64,000 nucleotides of DNA, from NCBI RefSeq assembly GCF_015706575.1, contig NW_024037063.1, positions 20,150,927 through 20,214,926 on the forward strand, written 5' to 3'. Of this stretch, positions 1 to 11,754 are shown one piece after another (the first letter of the stretch is position 1; the number at the start of each line of letters is the position of its first letter). The stretch is from Patiria miniata. Its lineage: Eukaryota; Echinodermata; Asteroidea; Valvatida; Asterinidae. The position numbers and the translations under genes are program-made. The notes beneath the pieces were generated by a model. It was not told the origin of the DNA. It saw nothing but the letters and a program-made list of their open reading frames with translations, and searched no databases.

Positions 1-1216
1 GTTGCAAGTGGTGCGCCCTCTATCAATTAAATAGGACCGCCATGTGACCGCGCCACACATCGGAAAACCCCAAAGCATGGTGCGTTGATATTGATTTAAG
101 CAAACAACACGAAATAAAGTTTTGCTACACGCAGTTTACGTGGTTTATTGTCATGTTTTAGGTAAGAACAATATGAAATCTGAAAAAAAGTGATGCTTGG
201 TGACCAAAAATTATTAGAGTTTTTTAAAAAGAAGGAAAGAGTGCCAAATCACATGCCCATTGCATTGTTAGTAATGGTAGAAGCCATTCATGTACACGTG
301 TACACGTACACGTGTGTAGATGACATAATGAAAAAAAAATCGGAAAATTGTTTAAGTCGAACACTTGATACCTCAAAGTGTTTATCCATTCCCTTGAGAT
401 TCGACTTAGCGGGAGTTTACTGTACATATACAATGCAACCTTCATTAATTCTCGTGCTTAGGCCACCCATCCCTGTCTAAAAGTACTCTCATTCAAACCT
501 GCAGACTAATTGACATTTTTTAGCTTGCCATGTAAACCAAAAAGTTTCCCGAAAAATCTAGGCACCACTTTTTAACTGTCCGGCATTGTCTTCTTCTCCT
601 TCAACTCCAACAAAAGATAACTTTCATCATTATTCCCCCAGCGGTTCCCGTAATAAGATTTCCGCATCTGTCCCAAAACGCAAGCTTAGAAGAAAGAAAA
701 AGATGACGTTACGTCTAGAAAGTTCAAGGACTTCTGCTCCCAAGCCACCACGACGCTAACTCCTGGGAAACACAAAGAGCTGAATCATCCTCCCTGGCCA
801 ATTGTACTTTGAACTTTTTCTCTTCGGTGTCGTTTCTCATAACAGCTGAGATTTGTGAGAGGCTGTCAAAATATTCCGGTAACATTTGGCAACCGCCAAC
901 CCACATCTTAATCAAGATCTTTTGGATCCAGTGCGGGAAATTCTAGGTGGGGTTGTCAAGCTGTGTAGCTCTAGAGTGCAGTTCATGCCATGTAAAGCTG
1001 ATTTTGTTTCGGTGTGCACTTTTTAAAACAGAAACATCTTCGCATTGCGGGACGTCAGGCACACAGCTGCAATGGCATTGAATGCTATTATCGCGCATGC
1101 ACGGAGGACCGCTTCAAAGGCGACAGCATTGAGCCAGCTATTGTACGAAGCAACTATGCCGTGACAGATTATCTGAAGAATAGCTAGCACAATGCTTGCG
1201 GCATTGAAGGGGGCAA
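1..1216. other. Intergenic, no supported gene
   Basis: Only short ORFs of up to 96 codons without recognisable domains or convincing splice sites. A palindromic GTACAC/GTGTAC-rich patch lies at about 293-315. Nothing else stands out. Confidence 0.5.
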
Positions 1217-2452
1217 CAACAGGCCTCTAGGGATTGCCAAGAACGACGAACATACCAAGTTTGAAGTTGAAATGCCAAGTACTTCTGCGCCAGCAGGGCA
1301 TAAAAAATTGACATGCTGAAGTTGTGGTTAACGTCCATCAACGAAAACTGGCTGAACTTAACGTATGATCGGGAGAGACACTACGGGAAGTGTAGGGTCA
1401 GCAGAAGTACTAACACTAATTTGACATTTTCATATTTAATAAGAAACCCAAATGTTTGTTCAAATTGGCATCCTGTAATTTCCCCTAAAATAGCACCTGT
1501 GGTTGACAGCTTAGGGGTCAAGACGTTGACCAGAATGACCTAGCTCTTATACAGGCAGTGATGTACAGGGTGAGTAAAAAAAAACGAAACCCAAATGTTG
1601 GGACCATTGTTTTAGTGAAGTTCTGTATGTAGCACTTTTAAAATCTAGGATATGAAAGCCCAATTCATAAACTTTCTTTTAGTACAAGAATCATTCAAAT
1701 CACTCATGTACTTTTCAAGTTACAGAATTTTAAACACAACCACCATTTTAAGGTTCCGTCCACGGATCACCAAAAAGTTCAGTGTTCTTTCAGCAAAACA
1801 AAAACAAATCATATAGGGATGTGTGTGAATTGTTTTTGTTTTGCTGAAGGAACGCACACCGTCTTTGTGATCCGTGGACAGAACTTATAAACGGTGGTTG
1901 TGTTTAAACTTCTGTAACTTGAAAAGTACATGAGTGATTTGAAGGATTCCTGTACTAAAAGAAAGCTTTTGAATTGGGCTTTCATGTCCTAGATTTTGAA
2001 AGTGCTACATGCAGAACTTCATTAAAACAATAGTCCCAACATTTGGGTTTCTTTTTTTTTACTCACCCTGTACATCACTGCCTGTATAAGAGCTAGGTCA
2101 TTCTGCTCAACGTCTTGACCCCTTAGCTGTCAACCACAGGTGCTATTTTAGGGGAAATTACAGGATGCCAATTTGAACAAACATTTGGGTTTCTTATTAA
2201 ATATGAAAATGTCAAATTAGTCTTGGTACTTCTGCTGACCCTACACTTCCTGTAATTTCTGTGCCGATCGTACAAGTTATAAAGCTGATATAGACCAGCA
2301 ATGTTAAGTTCGGCCAGTAATCGTTGATGGACGTTAACCACAACTTCAGCAAGTCAATTTTTTTATGCCCTGCTGGTGCAGAATATCTCTAGAATTACTT
2401 GGCATAGCAACTTCAAACTTGGTATGTTCGTCTGTCTTGGCAGTCCCTTGTT
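1217..2452. repeat. Giant foldback (inverted repeat), arms about 600 bp
   Basis: The left arm (about 1217-1807) and right arm (about 1830-2452) are imperfect reverse complements around a 22-bp loop. TTCAGCAAAACAAAAACAA at 1789 pairs with TTGTTTTTGTTTTGCTGAA ending at 1848. GTACAGGGTGAGTAAAAAAA near 1563 pairs with TTTTTTACTCACCCTGTAC near 2057-2075, which suggests a CAGGGTGAGT-ended element inside larger arms. Short ORFs in each arm are mirror images and not evidence of genes. Confidence 0.85.
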
Positions 2453-3160
2453 TTTGGACTTCTTAGGTCAGTGGTCGAGGATATTATGGTACAAACAATA
2501 GAAATGGTTTCAGCAGAATAACTCTAGAATTACTTGGCATTTCAACTTCAAACTTGGTATGTTCATCGGTCTTGGCAGTCCCCCAGAAGCCTACAGGTTT
2601 TGGACCCCATAGATCATTAGTCAAGGACAGTATGGTAAAATACAGTGGAGTGCTGTGGTCCAATGGTTACCGTGTTCGACTCGTGTGCCGTAGTACATGG
2701 GTTCGAATCCTGACCGTGGGAACACGGTGCTTGTGCTCTTGAGCAAGGCACTTTACCATTATTGCTTCGTCCTTAGGATGGGACGTAAAGCCGTCGGTCC
2801 TGTGTGTTGTGTAATGCATGTTAAAGAACCCAGTAACGCTAAGAGAAGGGGTTTGCCCCGGTGTTTCTGGCAGTGGCTGCAATATGCACCGCAGCACCTT
2901 GTAAACCCTTATAAGGTGCTACATAATTGGTCTCATATTTCTCACAAACTTCATTTACCTGTCTTTAATAATAGACATAATTTCCAGCGCCTTGAGTACC
3001 TAATTGCTGGTCGATACGTGCGCTATATGAGACTCTGGTATTAAAAAGAAAATAGAATTGATTTCAGCAGAATAACTCCAGAATTACTTGGCATATGAAC
3101 TTTAACTTGGTACGTTGGTTGGTCATGAGGTCCCCCAGATCATTTAAAATGGGCTGAGCG
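2376..3160 (+). repeat. Three copies of a roughly 130-bp repeat, the middle one split by a SINE
   Basis: The block CAGAATAACTCTAGAATTAC followed by TTGGCAT and CTTGGTATGTTCGT occurs at about 2382, 2515 and 3065. The first copy overlaps the right arm of the giant foldback. The middle copy is interrupted after GGTAAAATA (about 2640) by a SINE and resumes at about 3046 with AAAATAGAATTG, giving a possible 6-bp AAAATA duplication. Confidence 0.65.
2642..3048 (+). mobile_element. tRNA-derived SINE (family A-like)
   Basis: tRNA-like head with an A-box-like TGGTCCAATGG and B box GGGTTCGAATCC, then the shared body (TTGAGCAAGGCACTTTACCA) and a tail GCGCCTTGAGTACC...TGCGCTATATGAG. It is a retroposed Pol III-type element, not a functional tRNA gene. 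Confidence 0.75.
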
Positions 3161-3650
3161 GGGCATTTGTGTTTGTCAACACGTCATTCCTGGGTTTGTT
3201 TTATTCGCTACTCAAAACCCAGCTTGCAAAATTGTTTTAGACAGGCATAGAGATTGTGTAAGCGCTACGAGTCACCATTTTTTCCCTCCCAATTTCCCCT
3301 GAGAGAGCTCGTCTGTGGCTTGTTACGTCCCTCGGGGAATTCAGTCGGTCATTCCTAGGGGTTGACAGCTGGCGAGGTTTTGTGTGTTGTCAACTTGTCA
3401 TCCAGAGGGGTTATACAAAGATCAGGGAGTTGAAAGTAGGAGTCGTGACGATCGGATGAGTCACAGAGTGACAAGGGGGAGGGAAGGTTAAGGGGCAATG
3501 AGGGTTTGTTTAAATAGTTGGATTTTTTTTTCTTTGACTTTATATCTTGTTCAAGGTTTATTTTGTTGTTACTGTTTGCTTGACCTACACAATGCAGTTT
3601 TTCCCCCTAGATTTGTATGATGAAGAGTACAACTTTGAGAGAAGGCTGTG
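3161..3650. other. Intergenic, no supported feature
   Basis: No ORF, RNA gene or clear repeat was recognised. TTGTCAACTTGTCAT-like phrases recur loosely near 3172 and 3385. Confidence 0.4.
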
Positions 3651-4242
3651 GAATAATGTTGTGCATCGGATCGAGTTGACCAGGCCAAACTGACCCGAAA
3701 CATTACAGATAAAAACCGAATCTGAACCGAAACCGATCTGAACTCCCTAAAACCGACACAACTCGACCTGACAAAAATTCAAGGAAACCGACCCAAACTG
3801 ACCTGAAATTGACCCGACCTGAGAAAAACCTGAAATCTGGCTTGGGCAACTGAGTCCGCTTTTTGTGCCTGAACTTACCCACATCAATTGAATATCGTCG
3901 TCTCTCAGAGAGTGAAGCATATCATACATGTACGATACAGTGAAGACTCACAACGTGACCTACTGGTGAGCCAATTATGTTATAGACCGTCTGTGATAGT
4001 CTGCAAACCACAGATGGTCATACCGGGCAAAGTGACTCTGCAATAAATTGTGCATCGTGTGCATTTCCGAACTGTTTAGGTTTATTTCTGATTTTTCCAA
4101 GATGGCTTAACCGAACCAGCCCTACCCGAAAATCGCAAATGCAAACCAAAACCGAACCGACCCGACTGAAATGTTGATTTAACCGACCCAACGGTCGGGG
4201 TCGGGTCGGTTTCGGGTCGATTTGCACAACATTATTGTGGAT
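3651..4242. repeat. Foldback element with degenerate ACCGAA/ACCCGA motifs
   Basis: Ends AATAATGTTGTGCATCGGAT (3651) and TCGATTTGCACAACATTATT (near 4218) are inverted. The interior is packed with ACCGAA, ACCCGA and GACCTGA hexamer variants at about 3680-3800 and 4090-4215, with the right end in the opposite sense (GGTCGGGTCGG). Confidence 0.65.
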
Positions 4243-4342
4243 ACCCAATCATGTGGAATGACAACCTCTAAACAAGGCGTGGTCCTTCGAAGAACTAGAG
4301 GCGTCAATTTTATTTAACACCTGTGTTCCCAAAAGATCCTAC

Positions 4343-4812
4343 TCTGTCTGATGTCTGTCTGTTGTCTGTCTGATGTCTGTCTGTTGTCTGTCTGATGTCT
4401 GTCTCATGTCTGTCTGATGTCTGTCTGATGTCTGTCTGTTGTCTGTCTGATGTCTGTCTGTTGTCTGTCTGATGTCTGTCTGTTGTCTGTCTGTTGTCTG
4501 TCTGATGTCTGTCTGATGTCTGTCTGTTGTCTGTCTGATGTCTGTCTGATGTCTGTCTGATGTATGTCTGTTGTCCGTCTGATGTCTGTCTGATGTCTGT
4601 CTGATGTCTGTCTGTTGTCTGTCTGATGTCTGTCTGTTGTCTGTCTGTTGTCTGTCTGTTGTCTGTCTGATGTCTGTCTGTTGTCTGTCTGTTGTCTGTC
4701 TGATGTCTGTCTGTTGTCTGTCTGTTGTCTGTCTGTTGTCTGTCTGTTGTCTGTCTGTTGTCTGTCTGTTGTCTGTCTGATGTCTGTCTGATGTATGTCT
4801 GATGTCTGTGTG
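4343..4812. repeat. 11-bp satellite (GWTGTCTGTCT), about 42 units
   Basis: Near-perfect tandem array alternating GATGTCTGTCT and GTTGTCTGTCT. Almost all variation is A/T at one position. The minus strand is open in more than one frame as an 11-residue RQTTD/DIRQT-type repeat, which follows from the unit not being a multiple of 3. It is not protein evidence. Confidence 0.95.
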
Positions 4813-4815
4813 TCA

Positions 4816-5937
4816 CGTTTTTTTGTAAAAGGCCTAAGGTGTGTACGGAAACACAAAACGCAAGGGTTTATGGAGAGGCTTAGTTATATCATGAAACTCC
4901 ATGGATTTACATGTATGCCCCGATTTCACTGTCCTCTGAAGTCACGGTTGGCACGTGAAAAAAATGATTTGTTTTGTTTTGTTTTTGTTTTTGCAGATTT
5001 GTTTCTGTCAGACTTTGAATAGTTAAATATTAAACATTACATGTATCTCTATGAAAACGCTCCAAAAAGGCTATTGCGCAAAACGTAACGTTGATGATGA
5101 AAAATCCGCCAAAATACCTTTTAAATGTCGATCGTACGAATTTGTACGATATAATTATGTATGCATTTTGAAACCTGACTCAAAAATACGTCAATTGAGG
5201 GCGCACTGATCATTTGTAAGACTTTCCCAAGTAAATCTTGAACTCGTCCTCTAAGTAACAGACTTTACTAAGTTACTCCGAAGTACCTATTAAAACCTAC
5301 ATATACACACACAAATGTTTCTGTTTATAGGATATTTTACTTTTCCCATGTCAAACAAGCTATTCAAATGAACAGCAGGACATCAGCCTTCCTTTGTTCA
5401 TCCCCTGTTAGTTAGGACTGGACTTGTGATTTCCTTATGACTGGACTTGTGACTGGACTTATGACTCGACAACTACACTGCTGAAGATACAGGGTGTCTT
5501 AAATAAAAAATGTAGCAGTCAATCCATAAAAATATTTAAAAATACTAGCCCTCTCTTTTTGCTAACATTATCTATAGAGTCTGAAGGTGTAGTAAATACT
5601 CTACACAATGGTCTTTATCCCATCTCATTTGGACATTCCAGTCCAGAGATACAGCTAATTAAATGAAAGGACTTGAATTCCAAGTTGGACCACTTGGTAT
5701 CTAATGAAAGGCATTCACATACCAAGAAGGCGAAGAAAGTGGCCCAAACAGATTTTGACGGTCTTTACAAACTTTGTCGTAACTTTTAAACAAAAGGTCC
5801 AAATCACACAGAACGAAAATCCTGTCAAGGGTAAAAAACACACTTTTTCATCTCGTGGTATTTTTCTTTTTTTATAGTTTCCCCAGAAAAAAAATGTTTG
5901 ACTGCTACTTTTTTTTTAGAGGCACCCTCTACATGTA
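4816..5937. other. Intergenic, no supported gene
   Basis: AT-rich, with TACATGTA palindromes near 4908 and 5038 and a small GGACTTGTGACTGGACTTAT repetition near 5415-5470. No coding evidence. Confidence 0.4.
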
Positions 5938-6588
5938 CAGCGCGTCCCAAAATACCCGCAACATTTTTTTTGCGAGGCTCCAGTTTACATGTACCGCCAT
6001 TATTTTATATCATTTTAAAGCTTGGAACCTTTACTTTAGCCCTGGTAAGTATTGGTTTGATTTGCAAAAGGGTTTTGAAATTATTGGTGTTCAAATAAAG
6101 GCATGTCAAAAACAAACTCAACCGATTTCAAGGAAAATCAATCATGCACATTTTTTCTAATGTGGAAATGGTTCATCATGTTCATGATGTGATTATCTCG
6201 TTGCCTTTTACTTTCTGTGTTTCCTATTCTTTTTGATCCAAGTGGATACCTTAAACGAATTCACAATACTGTTCTTCGTTTTAAGTTCAATTTGGAAATT
6301 CACATGCAAGTACCTATTCAAAAAGCGCGCTCAATGTGTGACTCGAGTTTGCATCTGATGTACCGCATAATCGAGTTTCCTTTAAATCGGTTGAGTTTGT
6401 TTTCGACATGCCTTTATTTGAACGCGAATAATTTTCAAACTCTTTTAAATATCAAACCAAAACTCGCCAGTGATAAAGTTCAGATTCCAAGCTTTAAAAC
6501 GGTATAAAAATAATGGCGGTAGGTGTTTCCGCGCCGACGCTAGAGCCTCGCACAAAAAAAGTTGCGGGTATTTTGGGACGCGCTGTAA
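5938..6588. repeat. Inverted repeat element, arms about 225 bp
   Basis: GCGCGTCCCAAAATACCCGC near 5939 is mirrored by GCGGGTATTTTGGGACGCGC near 6565-6585. The arms also share CGCCATTATT/AATAATGGCG and GGCATGTC/GACATGCC with the bases between them. A loop of about 200 bp separates them. Weaker T-rich similarity may extend outside. Confidence 0.8.
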
Positions 6589-7430
6589 CAAAAAATGTTA
6601 AATTTGAAAAAAAAAATCCCAGGTTGGTAGGATGTGAATCATCCCAAAAAAAATACCGAAAAAAATTACAATTTCTTTTTCTTTTTCCTTTTTTAAGGGC
6701 GGTGGAGCCCGTTTCATCCGGTACAATTGCAGCGTTGTGGGTTTGGAAAAAGGCCACCTACTAATGCACCCTGGGCGACTAACCCACTACCATGAGGGGC
6801 TCCGAACCACCAAAGGAACACGCTACATCCTGGTCTCCTTCATTGACCCCTGAAGAGGGTGCGACCTCGTGACCCTTGCCCCCTGAAATGTTTTTGGACT
6901 TCCAATTGGTGCTATTCGAGGTATTTTTAAAAAATAGTTGTAGTATTTTGTTGGTTGCATAGATTCTTTCTGTGCATTTTTTGTGTGTTATTTTCATTAT
7001 TTGTATTACCTTACGTCAATTGCCAAAAATAAATATATGCCATAAATTGGACGACACACTAAAAGCTTAACTGGCAAATGATATTTGTTAAACTTACATT
7101 ATGGCTGAATCATGCTGATAACTTTAAAATGTTGTTCATTTTTCACTAAATTTTTGTTATTTTTTTTGATAAATTTGATGATTTTTTTCCTGTACTTTGA
7201 TAAAAAATAGTGAACATGAATCGCAGAATACACCACATTGTGTAAATACTAGGCGTCAATATTTGAAACCTAATATACAGTATATTCGTTTTACCAACGT
7301 CTCTCTTGCTATCCTTCACAGTAAATTTAAGATATTTTTGTACATGTACCTCTGAACAGCATGCCCACCATCGCAGGTCTTCATTTCATTTCCGATTAGA
7401 TCCTAGTTCTAACCTACTGTACTCTCATGG
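6589..7430. other. Intergenic, no supported gene
   Basis: AT-rich DNA with short poly(A)/poly(T) runs. The 72- to 87-codon ORFs overlap the adjacent inverted repeat or show no domain. Confidence 0.4.
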
Positions 7431-7431
7431 A

Positions 7432-7665
7432 AGGAAGTGGCTCGTGGTTAGGGTCTAACTCATGATCAGAGGGTCAGGGGTTCGAATCCAGCTGCTGGCC
7501 GGGCATTGTGTCCATGGGCAAGCCACTTCACCCCAACTTGCCTTTCTCCACCCATGATTATAAACAGTTACTAGTATTGGCTGGGGAGTAACTTGCAATG
7601 GAGTGGCATTCTATCTAGGGACATAGAAATATTCTCAGTCAATTCATGACAAAGAAACACCAGCT
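7432..7665 (+). mobile_element. tRNA-derived SINE (family B)
   Basis: Head with GGGGTTCGAATCCAGC B box at about 7479, then GGGCAAGCCACTTCACCCCA and GCTGGGGAGTAACTTGCAAT, TCTCAGTCAATTCATG. The same body occurs at 51.2 kb and, inverted, at 38.6 kb. Confidence 0.75.
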
Positions 7666-9054
7666 GATTGGTGTAAAATACCTTTCCCAAGAACACAGCA
7701 TAACCAGCAGCTGTATCCAGATGTGCAACCAACAAATACTGTTCATCTGTAGTCCATAATCTCCCAAAGTCTAACCACAAAATAACCAAGCAAAATTACT
7801 CTTAATTTTTTTGAAAATATCAACTGAAAACATGTCAAAATCAATGTATATTACATGATTTTTTCTTTCTTTTATTTTGCTTTGAGCTCTGCTTTTGCTC
7901 TATTGCAGTCCTGCTCTATTGCAAATAATTTCTATGCTCAGCAAAGTCCCGTGCTGAAAATCTCTGCGAAATAAAACCTAACTCTAAAAGTTGACCAGCC
8001 AAAGCATATATCCAGTCACTGCCAACTCTTCTTGTACAATGTACAGGTGAAATTACGTTTTTTTCTCAGTTATCTTACTCTCACCCAAAATCCCTTAGTC
8101 CTAAAGTCGGACATCTACTTCACACCTCTAGCCCTGGCTTAGAGCTCTCCCTGTTGATTAGCAGGTATTTCCCGAGTCAATTTACACGCACAGGCTGTGC
8201 CAAACTTTGTCACCAGTGCTGTAAGACATTAGGAAACAAGCGTTTAACAAGTTGTAACGGCGGCGCACAAGTGTTAGGGTCCCCTCTTGTTAAAGTGTGA
8301 CAGCTCGGGCAAGTGCCGGCTTAGTATCTGCTCTATCGCTCGGACGGCATGGCTCATCGTAAGTTTCCTCTGATCACAGAATCTAATGTTGTTATTTGCT
8401 TATCCTGCGTGTTTAGACACGCCGTCAATTCTTTCTAGTCCTCTCAAATAATAGTAATCTACGAGCCAATAATAGATTTTGAAACAAGCTGGGGTGGGAC
8501 GAATGTTCTTTCATCTTCTGAGAATGATTTTAAGGTGATAATTGATTTTTTCCTATTGAGGAATCAGGAGACTTAGCACCGGACCAAAAACACCTCTCCG
8601 TTGTCTCTGATTGTTTCATTGCCAAATCTTCCCTGGACCCAACTTACTCAAAGACAATTACATTGAGTTGCAAGTGTTTCCAAGTCTACCCTCTTATCTC
8701 TGCGAACCCGGTTCGAAAGCCAGTCTTCTCCGATTTAGGAGATTGCTGTCCTGATTGGTCTACTAAATCCCTGTCTCAAAAGGAAAGAAGGTTTTTCTTG
8801 TCAACGATGACTCGTTGCAGGGTAGTCATTTCCAGACACTTTGTCGTTGTATGTTGTTGGCAGTGTGGAGTTACGCATTCATGTCTCCTCTTGGCAAATT
8901 TGCTTCCTAAGATTCAAGAGCTTCTGTTGCGGATTACAGCTGCTAGTCAGCTACTTACAGAGATTTTGAGAGTTTATTTTGGACTAGTCCATCTTACTCA
9001 GTAGCTGAATGTTACTCGTGTTTTCCAGTTCAATACAGAAATAAAAAACTAGAA
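7666..9054. other. Intergenic with a weak first-exon-like signal
   Basis: An ATG in good context (ACGGCATGG, 8349) is followed after 10 nt by GTAAGT (8359). A 113-codon ORF at 8663-9004 starts with a non-ATG codon and has no recognisable domain. Neither is enough to call a gene. Confidence 0.3.
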
Positions 9055-9055
9055 A

Positions 9056-9603
9056 GCACTTAGAGAGCTCAAACCTCCACCAAGGCTGAACAATTCGTCC
9101 CCATATTGTCAGCACACCCAACAGAAATACTTGCATATGTATCCACTGGACTTCCATATTTTATTGCACATTTAAAATGTCATCAGGATTGCTCATATTC
9201 TGAATTTATCGAAAAATGGCCGCTTTCCGCTTATCCGTCCTGTACGTTGTTTCAGTTGTAATACACTGTGTTACATGTATGTGGCCTGTGGGCTGTGCAG
9301 CTGTTACTGGACAAATGCCGCTGTGCAGTCATGCGTGTAAGCCAGTAAAGTGAGGCATGATAATCCCAGCGTCAAGGGGTAAATGGGGAGTTAAAAGCAA
9401 ACTTGTGGAATCTGGCCTTATCTGCCAATGGTGAAAACCTTAAAACAAATCCTGCAGCCAGACCCAGATCCGGATCACTTCCAAAATCTTAATCAATTTG
9501 TACTTGTACATTGTATCAAGGACTTCCCCTAAATTTGTTTAAAACAGACAAACCAACCAACAAACCAACCAACGCCGATGAAAACATAACCTCCTCCTAA
9601 CCT
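9056..9603. mobile_element. Degenerate element with CCTCCRCCAAGG-type ends
   Basis: The left end (AGAGAGCTCAAACCTCCACC, then AAGG) and right end (CGCCGATGAAAACATAACCT, then CCTCC) match, inverted, the two ends of the short element at 33866-34023. An ACCAACCAACAAACC stretch precedes the right end. Confidence 0.55.
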
Positions 9604-9729
9604 TCACTGTCACCGCTATTAACTGCTAAACTTTAATCGGATTTAGTACAGCCAATAACTTATTTTACTAGATTTTACTTATTGGATTTAATACAGCCAA
9701 TAAGGTAACAAAATTGTAGAACTGTTCTT

Positions 9730-9762
9730 CCCCCCCCCCCCCCCCCCCCCCCCCGCCCCCTT
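9730..9762. repeat. Poly(C) tract
   Basis: A run of more than 20 C with one G interruption, followed by poly(A). One of about 15 such tracts in the window. Confidence 0.9.
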
Positions 9763-9764
9763 AA

Positions 9765-10336
9765 AAAAAAATCCAAAACTACAAACACATTTATTCGTGT
9801 CTAATATGACCTCAGCGCAAACCCCGACTTATCCCTTCCAGGAAATAGCCAGCTTCCAGCTTATCTCCGTGAATATATCCAACTTTCCCACGTTCAAAAT
9901 TGCCAGTTAATGTTGAAAAATACAAATCGGGGGAACTTTCAGCAGAAAGTACCCCCTTCACCCCTCCCCGGGGAAAAGCAGATCAATTATCGGACGCCTT
10001 GGCTGTGCCAATTGGCCTACAAGTGTCCCAGGTCCCTCTTGCCGTTGAACCCTGATCAGCAGAGCATGTGTTGGGTATTAAGGAATGTTATCTCCAAACA
10101 GGCAGACATGAGAAATCCCACTCTTCACTTTCTGTTCTGTCTTTGCGGCTTTTTTTCCTTTTGTGTGTGTCATCGTGTCGTCCTGCTAAAAGTTGTTTAA
10201 TTCTAAGCCAACAGAAAACCAAACTTTTGCTAGCCGCCGAGCCAGGGGCAAGTTTTCTAGATCTTTGTCCAGTTTGTGAGAGCTACATGTACATGTAGTG
10301 AGCCCTAAAACGTCGCTTAGTAATTTGGTTACACAC
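9765..10336. other. Intergenic, no supported gene
   Basis: ORFs of 76-96 codons overlap each other here without recognisable domains or splice signals. A palindromic CTACATGTACATGTAG lies near 10282. Confidence 0.4.
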
Positions 10337-11207
10337 GACACCTATGTTCCGACATCCGTATGTTCCGACTGCTCAACCTATGTTCTGACACCCCTAAGTT
10401 CTGACACCCCTACAAATGTATTTTCTGACCTCTGGCCCCAACGCACCATTCTAAACGGGCTAGCACAATCTTATGTACGGGTTGTCGTAACATAGGGGTG
10501 TCGGAACATAGGGGTGTCTCAAGATAGGTTGAGCAGACAGAACATAAGGGTGTCGGAACATAAGGCTTCCGGAACATAAGAGTGTCGGAACATAAGAGTG
10601 TCGGAACATAAGGGTGTCGGAACATAGGTGTGTCGGAACTCAGAAGATAGTTTTGTTGGAACATAGGTTGAGCAGACGGAACCTAAGGGTGTCGGAACAT
10701 AAGGGTGTCGGAACATAGGGGTGTCGGAACATAGGGGTGTCTCAAGATAGGTTGAGCAGACAGAACATAAGGGTGTCGGAACATAAGGGTTTCGGAACAT
10801 AAGAGTGTCGGAACATAAGGGTGTCGGAACATAGGTGTGTCGGAACATAGGTGTGTCGGAACTCGGAAGATAGTTTTGTTGGAACATAGGTTGAGCAGAC
10901 GGAACCTAAGGGTGTCGGAACATAAGGGTGTCGGAACAGAAGGGTGTCAGAACATAGGTGTGTCGGAAGATAGGGTTGTTGGAACATAGGGGTGTCTCAA
11001 GATAGGTTGAGCAGACAGAACATAAGAGTGTCGGAACATAAGGGTGTCGGAACATAGGTGTGTCGGAACTCGGAAGATAGTTTTGTTGGAACATAGGTTG
11101 AGCAGACGGAACCTAAGGGTGTCGGAACATAAGGGTGTCGGAACAGAAGGGTGTCAGAACATAGGTGTGTCGGAAGATAGGGTTGTTGGAACATAGGGGT
11201 GTCGGAA
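10337..11207. repeat. 16-bp satellite with higher-order structure and an inverted left end
   Basis: Unit GGAACATAAGGGTGTC with variants. The variant block CTCAAGATAGGTTGAGCAG recurs at 10517, 10741 and 10997 (spacings 224 and 256). AGGTTGAGCAGACGGAACC recurs at 10663, 10887 and 11095 (224 and 208). All are multiples of 16. The first 90 bp (10337-10425) carry the unit in the opposite orientation (CCTATGTTCCGACA). Minus-strand ORFs with TPMFRHPYVP-like repeats are by-products. Confidence 0.95.
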
Positions 11208-11754
11208 TATAAAGCAGTGACCGTAAATTTAAGTTAACAGGAACCAGTCAAGCACAGTATTCATGTACTTGCATGGTATTTTGGTTTGAACTCAAGTCAC
11301 TGGTTTTGCAGTCACTGATTCAATTTGCCATCGACAAGGAAACACAGCCAACAACTGCGCAGATTTCTAGGAGGAAGAGCAGATGCTGTGAGTCACCCTT
11401 TAGCTCATGGGGTTTATTTTTGTCAAAAAAATTTCCCCCCGAAGATTGCGGAGGCGTAGCAAAACCTGAAAACAGCATCAGTGGCTGATTCGTTACTGAT
11501 CAGGCAACTGATTGGCTTTAATTCTCCGTAACCACCACTGTCTCCTAAGATTGGGGAGACAGCAAATTTCATGAGTCATTCTTTGACATTTTTTGTCTTT
11601 TTGAGAATCGGGTAAAGCAAAACCATGAATGCAAAAAAATTGCAATAATGCTTGTAAATGAACATTTTTGACTCGCCTGATGAACTTTGTTTAGGAAAGA
11701 GACTATGCAATCACTATGTTTGTCCGTATGTACATGTATATGGTATTTTGGTTA
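11208..11754. other. Intergenic, no supported gene
   Basis: No repeat or coding signal recognised apart from the short 71-codon ORF at 11273. Confidence 0.4.

Noticed and set aside
4310..4856. Minus-strand ORFs of 150 and 168 codons with RQTTDRQ-type repeats
   Set aside because: They are translations of the 11-bp satellite, open in more than one frame only because its unit lacks stops on that strand.
10410..11194. Set of minus-strand ORFs with TPMFRHPYVP repeats
   Set aside because: They follow from the 16-bp satellite, and no start, splice site or non-repeat domain supports a protein.
11678..11705. CTGATGA ... GAAA hammerhead-like string
   Set aside because: The bases between do not form stem II and no stems I/III are visible.
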